16,801 bases of DNA from positions 227,097 through 243,897 of the forward strand of contig LUVW01000029.1 in NCBI GenBank assembly GCA_001661515.1. The letters are read 5' to 3'. This document shows positions 1-7,316 of this stretch, piece after piece; within the stretch, counting starts at the first letter, position 1; the number at the start of each line of letters is the position of its first letter. The position numbers were made by a program, and so were the translations under genes. The DNA comes from Capniomyces stellatus. Lineage: Eukaryota > Kickxellomycota > Harpellomycetes > Harpellales > Legeriomycetaceae. The notes beneath the pieces were generated by a model. That model saw nothing but the letters and a program-made list of their open reading frames with translations. It was not told the DNA's origin and did not search any database.

Positions 1-18
1 ACCCCCCCCCCCCCCCCC
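1..18. repeat. Poly-C run at the left contig edge
   Basis: The window opens with A followed by 17 C. The right end (16793-16801) is a run of 9 G. Such runs at both ends of an AT-rich sequence fit an assembly that stopped in homopolymers. They do not resemble a telomere repeat. The true length is uncertain. Confidence 0.8.
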
Positions 19-366
19 ACCTCATTACTCCTAGTAAAATCTCTGAACTTTATTACAAATGATCAGACATTTATCCAAAATTCTCGCTTTCTGCAATTAA
101 AAAAATATACTCGTTTTCTTGTTCATCTCTTTCCCAATAACCTCAAGCTCGAATCGTTTGCTTTTATTACACCACAGCTTTTTTTGCCTTCAATTACTCG
201 TACTTTTCTTTTCATTGGTGTACTGGCTTTAACACCAATCCACGCTTTTTTCAATTGTGAAAAGGCAAGTGTACTTGTCCAAAAAGCTAACTCAATTTCA
301 GATAATTCTGGCCAACACATTTTTTTTTCTTTGGCAGACGGCTGCTTTCACCATCACAGCCAATAG
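1..366 (+). CDS. Open frame entering from the left edge, unidentified, possibly the 3' end of a gene
   Basis: Frame 1 of the plus strand is open from the first base to the TAG at 364-366, about 121 codons. That is long for DNA this rich in A and T. It contains no ATG, so any start lies upstream of the window or in another exon. The middle has a hydrophobic stretch (TFLFIGVLALTPIHAFF, about codons 65-81) that could be a membrane segment. I recognise no family. The minus strand is also open over 123-320, and the pyrimidine-rich composition itself lowers stop frequency, so this may be chance. The pyrimidine-rich DNA that follows (to about 660) resembles the 3' flanks of the firm plus-strand genes here, which mildly supports a plus-strand gene ending at 366. 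Confidence 0.25.
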   Translation, partial: TPPPPPTSLLLVKSLNFITNDQTFIQNSRFLQLKKYTRFLVHLFPNNLKLESFAFITPQLFLPSITRTFLFIGVLALTPIHAFFNCEKASVLVQKANSISDNSGQHIFFSLADGCFHHHSQ

Positions 367-715
367 CAAGCCAGCTTTTTTCTTTGCCCTAACGATAGCT
401 CAAAATTTCTTCTCCTCCACCCACTCACCAAATCACCACGAGTGATGTTCCTCCTTTTTTTAGTTTTAGTTTTAGTTTTTCTTATTGAATTAGAAACGAG
501 GTGATTAGCTGATGTGCCCTTTTTATTAAACTCTTGGTCTTGCCTCCCTTGTCCAAATCATATTAAACCTTCTACCTCCGTCTCTTTTTCTTAAATCTTG
601 TTAAAGCAGCTTACACAGTAAGCAAACACGTCTTTCCCCTTCATCCAATACTCTATCCAGACTTTGCATATATTTACGAATCCACTAAATGATGATTAAT
701 TTATATTTTTAAAGT
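367..715. other. Intergenic, pyrimidine-rich, no gene seen
   Basis: This 349-nt stretch is T/C-rich on the plus strand and has a short AGTTTT repeat near 458-480. I see no coding frame. It would serve as 3' flank for both the possible left-edge gene and the minus-strand gene ending at 716. Confidence 0.5.
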
Positions 716-1386
716 TTATATATCAATTGGTTTGTTACAAACACCAAAAATTCTGTCCAGAATATGCTTATCAGTCATGTTTCTGCCACTTGATCCAATC
801 TGAAACAAAAGAGCAAACCAACACTGGTGCTCCTAGTTCAGCCTATTTCGCAATTGTGTACTACTTGGCACATGTGTATATGATAGAAAAAAAGACCAAA
901 AACACAAACACATTCACTCTAATAAACTTGATTCACAAAATGTACAACAAATTCCAGTTCCATCACGTTCCTTCCTTCCTCCGCTACACTTGCCATACCT
1001 TTCTATTGGTTCTATCAGCCACTTGCGCCATCGAGTTCAACAAAGCAGCGCCTTGTGCAATATTCATACCCAATGGTTTAAGCAACTTCAATGGCTTATT
1101 CACAAAATAAAAGTGTATCGCAATCAAGTCTTTAGAATTGCTTATCGCATATCGCAAAGATTGCTTCCGATAATTTAAAACAGGATATAGGTTTATAGAG
1201 TCGATTTGGACATTTCTAGTTTTTCTATTAAAAATTCCTGTTACTCTGTGGAAACAACAAAAGCAAAACATGCATCGTATAAACAAGAAAACAATTTTTT
1301 TTTAAAAAACCAAAACTACTTTGAACATATAGTAAATTGACAACTCACCCACCAAAGTACAAATAAAACCTAACGTACCCAGTTGG
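716..1386 (-). CDS. Spliced gene of unknown function, three 3' exons
   Basis: Three minus-strand segments join in phase through good splice sites. Exon 1349-1386 (12 codons plus 2 nt) has acceptor TTTTAG and donor GTGAGT. Exon 999-1245 (1 nt plus 82 codons) has acceptor TTTCCACAG and donor GTATGG. The terminal exon 716-799 (27 codons, stop TAA at 716-718) has acceptor TTTGTTTCAG. Introns are 103 and 199 nt. The joined product gives about 122 residues without a stop and looks like a real protein, with an amphipathic middle (NKPLKLLKPLGMNIAQGAAL) and a polar C-terminus ending KPIDI. I recognise no domain. The 5' end is unresolved: in-frame pieces occur at 1655-1729 and at 1794-1841, the latter starting with ATG (MFASTLGANPVQTQWK), but the donors needed (GTTCTG, GTGCGA) are weak. 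If that ATG is correct, the gene diverges from the secreted protein at 2272. Seen: exons and phases. Inferred: that it is expressed. Confidence 0.42.
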
Positions 1387-1520
1387 CTAAAATTTACCAA
1401 GCTGCAATCATAGATTCATAAAAAAATTGCAAATGAATAACAGTGGTTATCGATAAGGCCAACAAAACTAGAATATTCCGGCTATACGCCGAGTGCTTCA
1501 CTTTCACATGGCGTCAAAAA

Positions 1521-1555
1521 GTGGAAAGTGGAAAGCGGAAAGCGGAAAGCGAAAG
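1521..1555. repeat. GGAAAG-type short tandem repeat
   Basis: Five imperfect copies of a 7-nt unit (GTGGAAA / GCGGAAA) lie in a row. They fall in the presumed intron or 5' part of the minus-strand gene. Confidence 0.7.
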
Positions 1556-1735
1556 AACAAAAGTAAAATAACAATAAATGTGTGTTGAAAAATATACTTT
1601 AAAGTTTACTAAATGCTAGCATGTCTATTACATTGACAAGTAACCACCCAGAACCTGCATTCTAGTCACACAGTTTAAATATAACAGTTTACATATCCAA
1701 CTTTGTACATTTTCGACAGCCTGACCTGCCTGAAA

Positions 1736-1781
1736 GTTCGATTTAGACAATCGAACCTTCGATTCAGATCATGTAATCTGA
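1736..1781. repeat. Two adjacent inverted repeats
   Basis: A perfect 8-bp stem (GTTCGATT / AATCGAAC, 5-nt loop) at 1736-1756 is followed by a perfect 6-bp stem (TCAGAT / ATCTGA, 6-nt spacer) at 1764-1781. They could be protein-binding sites or RNA hairpins in the possible first intron of the minus-strand gene. The cloverleaf of a tRNA cannot be drawn around them. Confidence 0.5.
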
Positions 1782-1924
1782 TAAGCTTCGCACTTTCCAT
1801 TGGGTCTGGACAGGATTTGCACCTAAAGTAGAAGCAAACATTGCTGTGCTTTTTCTTGCTACATAATATTTAGTATTTAGCTGACCTAGTGACAAAGTAA
1901 TAATATTTCGTCTCAGATCGGATT

Positions 1925-2024
1925 TTATCAGATAAAAACTCTAGCCTTATCACACCTAATTTCAAAGATCGTTTCAAATTATCAAGCAAACGTCAAAGTA
2001 CTAGAGCGCATTTTGCTCTTTATC
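1925..2024. promoter_or_regulatory. Cluster of five GATA-type sites
   Basis: GATAA or its complement TTATC occurs at 1925-1929, 1931-1935, 1947-1951, 1979-1983 and 2020-2024. From base composition I would expect well under one per 100 nt. Fungal GATA factors, which often act in nitrogen, iron or light responses, bind such sites. The cluster is just upstream of the TATA box of the gene at 2272 and between it and the possible start of the minus-strand gene at 1841, so it could serve both. That it is functional is inference. Confidence 0.4.
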
Positions 2025-2057
2025 AGAAACAAAATACTAACAACAAGTGTATAGAGA

Positions 2058-2064
2058 TATAAAA
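2058..2064 (+). promoter_or_regulatory. TATA box for the secreted protein at 2272
   Basis: TATAAAA lies about 210 nt upstream of the ATG. This implies a leader of roughly 180 nt that is A/C-rich near the start codon, with no upstream ATG between 2090 and 2272 that I noticed. Confidence 0.45.
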
Positions 2065-2271
2065 GTTAATACACACAAATTTGGACTCCAAACTACGCCT
2101 TTTTTTTTCTATTTAAGCACGTCGATTTCGCCTCTCTTCAAAATTTTCATTCAGATCAGTTTAAAACAGTAAACTTAATACTAAAAATCCAGCAGTTTTA
2201 CTTATCAAACTCAAGCGTAAAGCAACAAACAGCAAAGCCTAAACAGCAAAGACAAAAAAAAAACTAGGAGA

Positions 2272-2481
2272 ATGATTGGAATCAAAATCGTATCAGCTAT
2301 ACTCGCCTTGGCAAGCCTGGCCATTGCACAGGAATGCAGATCTGGTATCTCAAGATGTACTTCAATGGGAGATATTGAAAAGTGCGTTGATAAAAAGTGG
2401 GTGGTTAGTAGCTGTGGAGATGACGCTGAATGTATGCTTATCAGACCAGACTTTGCTTACTGCGTCGACGACCATCAATGA
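2272..2481 (+). CDS. Small secreted six-cysteine protein, CBM19-like, copy 1
   Basis: The product has 69 residues. An N-terminal signal peptide (about 1-20, hydrophobic core VSAILALASLAIA) ends just before the first cysteine. The mature part is only about 49 residues with cysteines at 22, 29, 38, 48, 54 and 64 and a tryptophan at 43, giving C-x6-C-x8-C-x4-W-x4-C-x5-C-x9-C. The two other copies in this window have exactly the same spacing. The layout (late cysteines, W between the third and fourth, aromatic-Ala-x-Cys near the end) resembles the chitin-binding module family CBM19 known from fungal chitinases, but I matched the pattern by eye and the usual glycines are few. Expected role: binding chitin or another wall polymer outside the cell. 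A small secreted effector is the alternative. No intron. The start has a full signal peptide directly after it, and no in-frame ATG is needed upstream. Confidence 0.8.
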   Translation: MIGIKIVSAILALASLAIAQECRSGISRCTSMGDIEKCVDKKWVVSSCGDDAECMLIRPDFAYCVDDHQ

Positions 2482-2830
2482 TCTGAGACAACGCGGTTTT
2501 AAGTGGTATTTTTAGCAGAGCCAATGGCTTCCAGACCCATGCTTTTGATCAGTTTTTTAAAGTAGCAATACTATGATTATTTTTCAGGAGATAAGGAACT
2601 AAACACGCGCACCGAACAAACACTTTTCACATTCAGTAGTTACTTTTATTTTATCAGAAAAAAAAATCAAAAAAAAAACTTTCAAGCTTTATTTAAAGTA
2701 GCTGTTTAAATTTAGTATTGACATGCAATAATTGAAAATAATGAAACTATTTGAATCCAACATCATTACCAAAGTTATAGCAGAATTAGTATTTATTAAG
2801 CTCAGCAGAGTAGTCAATGTCCACAACCTG

Positions 2831-3620
2831 TTATCCAAAAAAAGCAGAATTTAGTGCAATAGAATCAAAACTAGATGCAATACTTGGGTTAGTGGATGCA
2901 TCAGATGGATAAAAAGAAAGATACAGCGACTCGAACAAGGCAGGAGGAGCTATAGCAGCATTGACAAAGAGATCATTAAAGAATGACGTATCTCTAACTG
3001 CAAAATAGGTACAAGAACGTATCATAGACCAATGCCGTCGAGACATGGCGCCATTAGTGGGACGAAAGCGAATATGACTATCATTAATACTATTTTTAGT
3101 CTATTAGTATTTCAAGTCTAGTATAGCAAGATGTTGGATAGGAAAGCATGTACTCTTACCAACCTGCAGTTATTACCAACACCTTTAAAGCGATTTTGTC
3201 AATTTCGTCAATAGAAATAAAAAGTATTGATATATATGCCGGTGTCTAAAAGGTTATTTCTATTTTGTCAATAAAAAAATATTCGCCAACTTGTTTTGTA
3301 AAAAAGTTGTCCCGTAATTATTAACACAATCAATGTATTAGAATATAACTTGATGAGCGGCACTGATATATAATATCTAGTTTTACCAACAACTGTGATT
3401 ATGCTGGATACAAGACTGCTTTGGCCCAAGTTGGTATATCAAATATAGAAATCCAGAGTTTCAATTGTCGAGTGAAATTCTTTAATTTTCTGAACAAGAG
3501 ATTTAATATTAGCAATATTATGCCTTAAAGCTTTTGACAACACCAACAAAAGTGAATAAAAACCTTCAAAGTCAACTTTCCAAAGAACCAAACTGTAGTG
3601 TAAATTATCACATTTTTATA
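2831..3620 (-). pseudogene. Decayed or 5'-truncated spliced gene, unidentified
   Basis: Reading on the minus strand, exon 3160-3245 (28 codons plus 2 nt) joins exon 2831-3089 (1 nt plus 85 codons, stop TAA at 2831-2833). The 70-nt intron has donor GTAAGA, a perfect TACTAAT branch site at 3103-3109 and acceptor AAATAG. The joined 114 codons are open and protein-like (for example SIDEIDKIALKVLV, then RPTNGAMSRRHWSMIRSC). Further upstream, about 3438-3620 is open for some 60 codons (for example KALRHNIANIKSLVQKIKEF) and then meets an in-frame TGA, with no donor before it. A second frame (FDIPTWAKAVLYPA) takes over there, which suggests a frameshift. The minus strand has no ATG between 3245 and 3608, and further upstream lies the promoter of another gene, so a start is missing. 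After the final TAA another 13 codons are open. I recognise no family. Best reading: remnant of a real gene, cut off when the neighbouring copy at 3731 was placed or rearranged. Confidence 0.35.
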
Positions 3621-3666
3621 GTTTATTATTATTATTTAAATGTATCACATTTTTGAATTTGACTAG

Positions 3667-3674
3667 TATATAAA
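3667..3674 (+). promoter_or_regulatory. TATA box for the secreted protein at 3731
   Basis: TATATAAA lies 57 nt upstream of the ATG. This is a compact core promoter with a leader of probably 25-35 nt. A 12-nt element close to TATCACATTTTT occurs twice just upstream (about 3606-3617 and 3643-3654). Confidence 0.6.
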
Positions 3675-3730
3675 GTGTTTTTGCTATAAAAATACACAAC
3701 TTTTGGTTCTCAGCGAGGAATATCTACAAT

Positions 3731-3943
3731 ATGACAAACTTTACAAATTTACTAACAGCAGCAGCGGTTTTAGTCAAGGTACTAGGCTATACAGAATGCC
3801 ATCCAGTTTCTCAAAAATGTGTTGGGTCTAATAAGGTGGCTCGCTGCAACAATGGAGTTTGGACTATAGATACGTGTTGTTGCAAAACAGTATGTAAAAT
3901 CGTTGATTCAAAGTACGCAAAATGTGTTGATGATATATTTTAG
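3731..3943 (+). CDS. Small secreted cysteine-rich protein, CBM19-like, copy 2 with two extra cysteines
   Basis: The product has 70 residues. The signal peptide is about residues 1-20 (core LLTAAAVLVKVLGY). Framework cysteines are at 23, 30, 39, 49, 55 and 65 with W44, the same C-x6-C-x8-C-x4-W-x4-C-x5-C-x9-C spacing as the copies at 2272 and 4659. It also has Cys50 and Cys51, making a CCC triplet, so eight cysteines in all. That could mean a fourth disulfide or a changed binding face. As in copy 1, the C-terminal end reads aromatic-Ala-x-Cys followed by VDD. It has its own TATA box and two AATAAA signals 120-135 nt after the stop, so it is probably a separate transcript. Function inferred as for copy 1: extracellular, wall or chitin binding, not proven. 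Confidence 0.8.
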   Translation: MTNFTNLLTAAAVLVKVLGYTECHPVSQKCVGSNKVARCNNGVWTIDTCCCKTVCKIVDSKYAKCVDDIF

Positions 3944-4062
3944 TTTGCATTAACTTTTGTTTTATTCGCTACACCGTTTCGAAAACGGCTTATTTGTATA
4001 GAATTTAGGGAGTTGGGTCGTTTTAGCTACCAACATTGATGTAGTAATAATTGATTTTATCT

Positions 4063-4080
4063 AATAAAATACACAATAAA
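4063..4080 (+). terminator. Polyadenylation signals after copy 2
   Basis: AATAAA occurs at 4063-4068 and at 4075-4080, about 120-135 nt after the stop codon of the 3731 gene. Confidence 0.5.
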
Positions 4081-4190
4081 TGCTCACTCTTGTTTTTGGA
4101 TTGTCAAGGCTTTGGTGATGGAATTTGGGTTTGTTTTATCGGCTGCAAGTCCGTTTGTTTTGCAAAAAGCTGAGGTCCCAAGGTTTGTTA
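4081..4190 (+). pseudogene. Broken fourth copy of the six-cysteine family
   Basis: In the frame of 4081, codons 4120-4128 read Gly-Ile-Trp, matching Gly-Val-Trp of the copy at 3731. Next comes CKSVC (4144-4158), matching CKTVC of that copy. After CKSVC exactly nine codons lead to the next cysteine (4186-4188), the family's C5-x9-C6 spacing, but one of the nine is a TGA (4171-4173). One codon is missing between the tryptophan and CKSVC, and the upstream cysteine positions and signal peptide are lost. A further weak echo (Lys-Trp-Ile at about 4278-4286) resembles the 4659 copy. It is closest to its neighbour at 3731, so I read it as a decayed local duplicate. The match is short, so chance is not excluded. 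Confidence 0.4.
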
Positions 4191-4502
4191 TTTATATGCA
4201 CAAGTTGGTAATTCCAACAATGAGTGCGATGCATAAAATTGATTACATATTAATAGTTCACATTATATTCAAGATCCAACCAAGTGGATACATTTGGCTA
4301 CGTTTGAGTACAGGACCAAATCTTTAATATTCCCAATAAAGTTTACAGCTTTATCCACCCTACAACAAAAAGGTAGATGTACAATCAAAGAGAATATGAT
4401 GTTTCAAAAGTGATGTTAGCCCAGCGAGAATTAAAGTCTGAACTGAGTTACACTTTGGTCTCCCATATCAGTTATGTTCAATCTATATCGACACTGAAAT
4501 TC

Positions 4503-4508
4503 TATAAA
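4503..4508 (+). promoter_or_regulatory. TATA box for the secreted protein at 4659
   Basis: TATAAA lies 151 nt upstream of the ATG. The hexanucleotide repeat at 4571-4624 would therefore fall in the transcribed leader. Confidence 0.45.
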
Positions 4509-4570
4509 TTGAGACCAAATTTCTGACATTTATTTTACAAAGGCAATAAGCTTACCATCCATTCACCATT

Positions 4571-4624
4571 CAAAAGCAAAAGCAAAAGCAAAAGCAAAAG
4601 CAAAAGCAAAAGCAAAAGCAAAAA
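4571..4624 (+). repeat. (CAAAAG)n hexanucleotide repeat in the leader of copy 3
   Basis: About nine tandem copies of CAAAAG lie between the TATA box and the ATG of the 4659 gene. As transcribed it is an unstructured, uracil-free leader. Copy number is likely to vary between strains. Confidence 0.9.
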
Positions 4625-4658
4625 TAATAATTGACGTTGATAATCTGTATCAGTAATC

Positions 4659-4868
4659 ATGAAGAATACTTTGTTGGTTCTTATTGTATCAGGATCTGTA
4701 AAGTTGGTATTCTCAGAATCGGAATGTTATGATGTAATGGCAAAGTGCGACACTCCTCGAAAGTTGGCAGTGTGCTATTTCGGGAAATGGATCAAGACAG
4801 ACTGTCCTCCTATGCATAAATGCGTGAGCAAGCCGCATGGGTTTGCAAATTGCATCCCGTTGTTATAG
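4659..4868 (+). CDS. Small secreted six-cysteine protein, CBM19-like, copy 3
   Basis: The product has 69 residues. The signal peptide is about residues 1-19 (core TLLVLIVSGSVKLVF). Cysteines are at 23, 30, 39, 49, 55 and 65 with W44, so the spacing is identical to the copies at 2272 and 3731. The FGKW stretch before the fourth cysteine and the GFANC end are closest of the three to the CBM19 consensus as I know it. Outside the framework residues the three copies differ almost everywhere, which means old duplication or fast change of surface residues. Role inferred: extracellular binding of chitin or another wall glycan; no catalytic residues or other domain are present. Its leader carries the (CAAAAG)n repeat. 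Confidence 0.8.
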   Translation: MKNTLLVLIVSGSVKLVFSESECYDVMAKCDTPRKLAVCYFGKWIKTDCPPMHKCVSKPHGFANCIPLL

Positions 4869-5050
4869 TTGAAGGAAGGGGATCGAGTAACCGCATTTTT
4901 AAGCTTCTGTCTTTTAGGACCGAAACTTTTTTTTTTAAAAAAAAATTTATGTTAGTAGGACTGAAACTCTTGTATCAGAAAAACTAGTTTTGGTTTTTTT
5001 GGTGTTGGTAGTTAGTAGTTGTGCTTTATTTGTAAGCTCTTTACAAGCTG

Positions 5051-5070
5051 AATAAATAAACATTAAATAA
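5051..5070 (+). terminator. Polyadenylation signals after copy 3
   Basis: Overlapping AATAAA motifs start at 5051, with another close after, about 185 nt downstream of the stop at 4868 and just before the tRNA gene. Confidence 0.4.
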
Positions 5071-5115
5071 AATGGGCTACACATGAACAAAAAGGAAAAA
5101 CAGAAAAATCTAATT

Positions 5116-5188
5116 GCTTTGATGGCTCAGCTGGTAGAGCGTGAGTCTCATAATCTCAAGGTCGTGAGTTCGAGCCTCACTCAGAGCA
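5116..5188 (+). tRNA. tRNA-Met: Elongator tRNA-Met, anticodon CAT
   Basis: A full cloverleaf can be drawn. The acceptor stem is GCTTTGA (5116-5122) with TCAGAGC (5181-5187), with one G-T pair, and discriminator A is at 5188. The D arm is GCTC/GAGC (5125-5140). The anticodon arm has loop CTCATAA, anticodon CAT at 5149-5151. The T arm is GTGAG-TTCGAGC-CTCAC (5164-5180). The sequence around the anticodon closely matches the yeast elongator tRNA-Met, and it lacks the A1-U72 pair typical of eukaryotic initiators. There is no intron, and the CCA is not encoded. Confidence 0.97.
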
Positions 5189-5196
5189 AGCAAATA

Positions 5197-5202
5197 TTTT
5201 TT
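5197..5202 (+). terminator. RNA polymerase III terminator of the tRNA
   Basis: A run of six T starts 9 nt after the tRNA, with a nine-T backup run at 5207-5215. This is the standard Pol III stop. Confidence 0.85.
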
Positions 5203-5215
5203 CTTCTTTTTTTTT

Positions 5216-6381
5216 AAAAATCTTAGTTTTTTTTAATACACTTGTCAAACAGTGGCGATTCGTATTGCGTTGGGCGGCAAAATAAAAATATATATATAGT
5301 GCGAGGTTGGTTTGTGATTCAAGTGTTAGAGATATGCTTGTCAACGAGAGGTTACGAGCTTTGTTTATAAGTTGGCTTTGCGATATTATACCAAGATGGC
5401 ATGAATTTGTTGATTAGCAAACTGATAGTGACTTGGAGTCTTGTTGGTTTTATTCTGATATTGGACTAGAGAAATGGGTTAGTTATGCAGCAGGATCAGA
5501 AATCGATTGATTAGGAAAAAAATAGGTCAAGAAATTAAATGGAATGTGTATATATTTTTATTGGTTGATGGCTTTTTGAGTCGGCTATAAATTCAAGAAA
5601 TGAAAAGGCACAAACTAATTCAAGAGTGTTTGAATAAAAGTGGCCTAGTAAGGTAGCGCCAGACAGGTGTGTTATTATTGAAGTAAGCTAGTTGTTAGGA
5701 AAAGCAAAGCGAGCGTTATGTTATTCGCTGGATGGCTTAAGAATTAGCAGTTATCCAAGTCAAATATGTTTGGTTTGTTTGATTATAAATTGGTTGAAAC
5801 ATACGGAATTAATTTGGCTAAACTAAAAGTCGAACTATTAGGTTAATAAAATCAATAGCAAGTTCAAAAGCAAACCATAAAGTTAGGAAAAAATTTTCTA
5901 AACAAAATTGAATCAAAGGAAAAAAAAAAGGATTGAAATAAAATAGTAAAAAAAATAGTGTTAAAAAGTAATAAGCGAAAAAGTGATGAATCGAAAAAAA
6001 AAAATTTTTTAAGCAAATTAAATGCAAATCTAAAAAAAAAAAGACAAAGTTGGAAAAAAAAAAAAAATAGTGAAAAAAAGCTGGATAAATAAAACTTTAG
6101 AATACCAAAAGGAATTCCTTCAGTTCAATATACCATTATATATATAGGGGATTTTTTTTAATTATATATATTTTCTAAACGATTTGTTAAAAGATCAGGA
6201 ATTTAAATTAAGAAATATAAAGGAGTTAGAATTCAAAACAAGGACCTAAAGACTCTGAAGCAAACTTGGAGATTTGGAAAACAGATTTGAAACTAGATCC
6301 ACAAAAAAAAAACTTTAAATCACCAACTTTTAAACCAAGTAATTTAGAGAAAAGAAAGGAAAGAAAAAAAAAGAAGAGAAA
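5216..6381. other. Intergenic region before CBF5, no gene seen
   Basis: No convincing frame or RNA fold was found. From about 5820 to 6381 the plus strand becomes strongly purine-rich, with many A runs and hardly any C. This pattern also precedes the AP180 gene and probably marks promoter plus leader of CBF5. TATATATA-like stretches lie near 6136-6147 and 6163-6171. Confidence 0.5.
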
Positions 6382-7285
6382 ATGAGCAACGCAGAATACG
6401 TTATCAAGCCAGAAAGCAAGACGCCAAGCTTGGATACATCCGAATGGCCATACTTGTTGAAGAATTACGAAAAGCTTAATGTTAGAACGGGACATTATAC
6501 ACCAATTCCAATTGGATCAACACCACTGAGACGTGACTTGTCAACATATATCAAGTATGGAGTGATCAATCTGGACAAGCCATCAAACCCATCTTCGCAC
6601 GAGGTAGTGGCATGGATTAGAAGAATATTGAGAGTGGAGAAGACAGGACATTCAGGAACTTTGGATCCAAAGGTAACAGGATGTTTGATTGTTTGTATCG
6701 ACAGAGCAACAAGACTTGTAAAGTCACAGCAAGGAGCAGGAAAGGAGTACGTGTGTGTTTTGAGATTGCACGACCGAGTAGATTCAGAGCTGAAGATGGC
6801 AAAGGCAGTGGAGACGTTGACAGGAGCGTTGTTCCAAAGACCACCACTTATTTCAGCTGTCAAGAGACAGTTGAGAGTTAGAACAATCTACAAGTCGAAG
6901 CTTTTGGAATTTGACAGCCAGAGAAACTTGGCAGTGTTCTGGGCAAGCTGTGAGGCTGGTACGTACATCAGAACGTTGTGTGTTCACTTGGGATTGATTC
7001 TGGGAGTTGGAGGCCACATGCAGGAGTTGAGAAGAGTAAGAAGTGGAGCACTTAGCGAGGATGACAACATGATGACACTTCACGATGTCTTGGACGCACA
7101 ATGGAACTATGACAACACCAAAGATGGTAAGTTTAATAATCAAACAAACAAAAAAAAGAAGATTAATAGTTGTATTACTAGTATAGTTATATTATTAGTA
7201 TATATATAAAAAAAAACGATGATTTGGATAATGAAACTGATTGGTAGTTAAATGTGGGTTTTTTTTTTTTTTTTTTTTTTTNNNN

Positions 7286-7316
<31 letters not shown>

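Noticed and set aside
1..20. Poly-C edge as a telomere or terminal repeat
   Set aside because: It is a plain homopolymer without a telomeric unit, best read as an assembly edge.
727..1178. Plus-strand frames of 127 and 62 codons
   Set aside because: They lie opposite the phase-consistent minus-strand exons, which have splice sites, and show no features of their own.
1721..1810. A T-arm-like GGTTCGATT that suggested a tRNA on the minus strand
   Set aside because: No acceptor, D or anticodon arms can be drawn around it. The motif is half of a simple 8-bp hairpin.
3166..3225. IDEIDK stretch resembling the Walker B region of AAA+ ATPases
   Set aside because: No Walker A, sensor or arginine-finger region surrounds it. 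The likeness is six residues only.
5820..6495. Minus-strand Phe/Leu-rich frames before CBF5
   Set aside because: They are complements of A-rich leader DNA, with no start context and no recognisable protein.
6495..6881. Several open frames on both strands inside the CBF5 coding exon
   Set aside because: They are shadows of the firmly identified CBF5 reading frame.
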